From the IMG/VR virus record IMGVR_UViG_3300044946_000118, positions 1 to 24,438 of that record: 24,438 nt of DNA. The stretch is one strand, 5' to 3'. This document shows positions 23,447 to 24,438 of this stretch, in pieces; positions within the stretch are counted from its first letter, which is position 1; the number at the start of each line of letters is the position of its first letter. This stretch comes from a virus. The position numbers and the translations under genes are program-made. The notes under the pieces are model-generated. The model ran no database searches. It was not told the DNA's origin and saw only the letters and a program-made list of their open reading frames with translations.

Positions 23447-24019
23447 TCATGATCCCCCGGTGAAATGCTGGAGAGCGGCTCCATAGTTGGAGGCCCAGCT
23501 TTCGGGCCGCGGCGATCCTGGTCGCCAGGTGGCATCGTAATAGTTCCATGCGCCATTGCAATCCCCCAGGTCCGGTAAAGGGTTAGGGTTATCCCAAAGC
23601 ATTAGTCGAGCTAAGCACAGTTGAAGCGTTTGAAAATTCAAGAATTTTTGGCGCATCACCACGATGATGGGGGGTAGGCTCGTCGAGGGGTACCCCCCGT
23701 GCCCAACGACCGAAGCGGCCGTCTCGACCTGGAACACTTCTGGAATTTGTGACGCGCCTCTCAGTATGCCAGAGGCCGCGACGCACTGCCGAGCCAGCTC
23801 AGCGCTCGTGGGATTGCGTAGGACGGCCGCGATGCCCGCCTCCTCCTGCCAGTAGCCCTGGCCAGGTCCGCCGGCCTCCTGCGCGATGTCACGACCTCCT
23901 GACTCCTGAAGACCGATCGCCCCCAACAGTACGCAAGCCTGCGGCGTCCATGGCGTGGTGGGGAGGATGGCGCGTGCCTGCGGAATGAGGGATGAACTGA
24001 GCGTGGTGAGGAAGTCCAT
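23447..24019 (-). CDS. putative endolysin (lysozyme-like muramidase/transglycosylase)
   Basis: 190 aa from ATG 24019; the ribosome binding site is weak. This is the first gene of the minus-strand operon. The N-terminal block CVLLGAIGLQESGGRD with E39 as the likely catalytic acid, followed by AGGPGQGYWQEE, is a lysozyme-like pattern found in podoviral proteins. The C-terminal block MLWDNPNPLPDLGD, then GAWNYYDATWRPGSPRPESW, is the other hallmark of that family. No signal peptide is visible, so release would need a holin, and the next gene encodes a membrane protein. A packaged cell-wall enzyme is an alternative, but the operon already has a transglycosylase ejection protein. Part of the C-terminal half (23570-23650) is AT-richer than its surroundings. 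Confidence 0.72.
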   Translation of the reverse strand: MDFLTTLSSSLIPQARAILPTTPWTPQACVLLGAIGLQESGGRDIAQEAGGPGQGYWQEEAGIAAVLRNPTSAELARQCVAASGILRGASQIPEVFQVETAASVVGHGGYPSTSLPPIIVVMRQKFLNFQTLQLCLARLMLWDNPNPLPDLGDCNGAWNYYDATWRPGSPRPESWASNYGAALQHFTGGS

Positions 24020-24069
24020 GCGGGCGGCCCGGGCGTGAAATTTGAGGGGACTCTACCACGGGGCCAACA

Positions 24070-24091
24070 CGCGGAGGCGGCTTTCTCCGCG
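24070..24091. other. leader hairpin 1
   Basis: Perfect 7-bp stem: CGCGGAG (24070-24076) pairs with CTCCGCG (24085-24091) around an 8-nt loop. It lies about 50 bases upstream of the endolysin start and has no T-tract on the minus-strand side. Confidence 0.5.
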
Positions 24092-24121
24092 CGCCAGAAA
24101 TCTCGGCTCCCTCTGAGGGTT

Positions 24122-24139
24122 TGGCGGCCCAAACCGCCA
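24122..24139. other. leader hairpin 2
   Basis: TGGCGG (24122-24127) pairs perfectly with CCGCCA (24134-24139) around a CCCAAA loop. No T-tract follows on either strand. Confidence 0.5.
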
Positions 24140-24150
24140 CGTTCGTAACG

Positions 24151-24166
24151 GACCGCAAAAACGGTC
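24151..24166. other. leader hairpin 3
   Basis: GACCG (24151-24155) pairs with CGGTC (24162-24166) around a CAAAAA loop. It overlaps the spacer of the TTGACA box on the minus strand, so it could be an operator-like dyad or an RNA hairpin. Confidence 0.45.
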
Positions 24167-24215
24167 AAATTGTCAAAAAGTGTGTAGGCCGACACGTGGT
24201 GACCTGAAATTTCAC

Positions 24216-24247
24216 GTTACCCGAAACCTTAAAAAAGGTCAGGTAAC
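24216..24247. other. leader hairpin 4 (two-part stem, terminator-like on the plus strand)
   Basis: Outer stem GTTACC (24216-24221) / GGTAAC (24242-24247) and inner stem ACCTT (24226-24230) / AAGGT (24235-24239) with an AAAA loop. On the plus strand TTTT follows almost directly (24248-24251), so it may end plus-strand transcription; on the minus strand it would form an mRNA-leader hairpin. Confidence 0.5.
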
Positions 24248-24284
24248 TTTTCGTGGTAAACCATTCATGAACTGTTAAGCTTCG

Positions 24285-24302
24285 ATGGCTCTGCAAAGCC
24301 AT
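24285..24302. other. leader hairpin 5
   Basis: ATGGCT (24285-24290) pairs perfectly with AGCCAT (24297-24302) around a CTGCAA loop. TTTATATTT follows on the plus-strand side, making a weak plus-strand terminator possible. Confidence 0.45.
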
Positions 24303-24438
24303 TTATATTTCACTACCCTAAATCTCTATAGTTTAAACGTGGTATATCAATACGAATACGTCACACATACCGTACACCCCCATGACCCGCACTACCCCTT
24401 ATATTTTTAACCTACCCCCCATGCTATTGGTGTTGCGT

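Larger units (their letters stand above)
24020..24438 (-). promoter_or_regulatory. gene-free, hairpin-rich leader/promoter region upstream of the late operon
   Basis: No credible gene is seen in these 419 bases on either strand. It becomes AT-rich from about 24200 to the right edge. On the minus strand a perfect TTGACA stands at 24176-24171, but the -10 position 17 bases on reads GTCCGT, so it is not a convincing sigma-70 promoter. Other candidates are AAACTATAGAGA (24334-24323), which resembles the core of single-subunit phage RNA polymerase promoters, and ATATAAGGGG (24404-24395). Several hairpins (entries below) lie between these and the first gene. Since the whole structural operon starts at 24019, its promoter probably lies here; which element is used is unknown. 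Confidence 0.5.

Noticed and set aside
24148-24176. Sigma-70 promoter at the perfect TTGACA (minus strand, 24176-24171)
   Set aside because: The expected -10 position reads GTCCGT and shifts of one or two bases do not help; a lone -35 box is not enough to call a promoter.
24323-24350. T7/SP6-type RNA polymerase promoter around AAACTATAGAGA (minus strand)
   Set aside because: Only the ACTATAGA core matches; the upstream recognition part does not, no phage RNA polymerase gene is visible, and one occurrence is not sufficient. It is kept only as a candidate in the leader description.
1-24438. tRNA genes, CRISPR arrays, insertion sequences, integrase or attachment site
   Set aside because: No cloverleaf-like sequence, no regularly spaced repeats, and no transposase- or recombinase-like protein was seen on either strand.

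Overview
The window is part of a double-stranded DNA bacteriophage genome. It carries a nearly complete virion-morphogenesis and lysis module on the minus strand, plus the 3' part of a phage DNA polymerase gene on the plus strand. The set of genes points to a short-tailed (podovirus-type) phage with a P22-like head and neck: terminase, a ~715 aa portal, a scaffold, a coat protein with a probable I-domain insertion, gp4-like and gp10-like tail accessory proteins, and three consecutive ejection-protein candidates. No tape measure, tail tube or sheath gene is visible. The sequence is GC-rich (65% in a hand-counted line of a structural gene), which suits a GC-rich proteobacterial host. The host cannot be named from sequence alone. 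No integrase, repressor, tRNA, CRISPR array or insertion sequence was seen.

Layout from left to right. Positions 2-1693 (+) hold the 3' part of a family A DNA polymerase with a zinc-ribbon-like insertion. It ends exactly where the minus-strand operon ends (stop at 1694). The minus-strand operon runs from about 24019 down to 1694. In transcription order it contains: a putative endolysin; a single-TM membrane protein (holin candidate); a hydrophobic unknown; a His/Lys/Glu/Arg-rich protein with a conserved N-terminal block; a small basic protein; terminase small and large subunits; portal; scaffold; major capsid protein; an intrinsic terminator; a small unknown; gp4-like and gp10-like neck proteins; three fibre-type genes, two of them lower in GC; two small structural-type proteins; a GNAT-like protein; three ejection proteins, the last with a transglycosylase domain; and a second group of fibre-type genes. 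Positions 24020-24438 hold no gene. This stretch is AT-rich towards the right edge, is full of short hairpins, and probably holds the leader and promoter of the late operon.

The operon is very compact. Most genes start within a few bases of the preceding stop (ATGA, GTGA, TGATG, or TGAC followed by ATG/GTG), so translation is probably coupled along the whole module. The genes would act in the order terminase, portal, scaffold and coat (head assembly and packaging), then gp4/gp10-like plugs and fibres (head completion and adsorption), then ejection proteins (cell-wall penetration and DNA delivery), with the lysis genes at the promoter-proximal end.

Most of the window is recognisable phage architecture, and I see no clear new defence or anti-defence system. 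The points most worth a second look are the terminator just after the capsid gene, the hairpin-rich leader, the charged His-rich protein beside the terminase, the GNAT-like protein in the virion operon, the 98-nt gene overlap, and the lower-GC fibre cassette.
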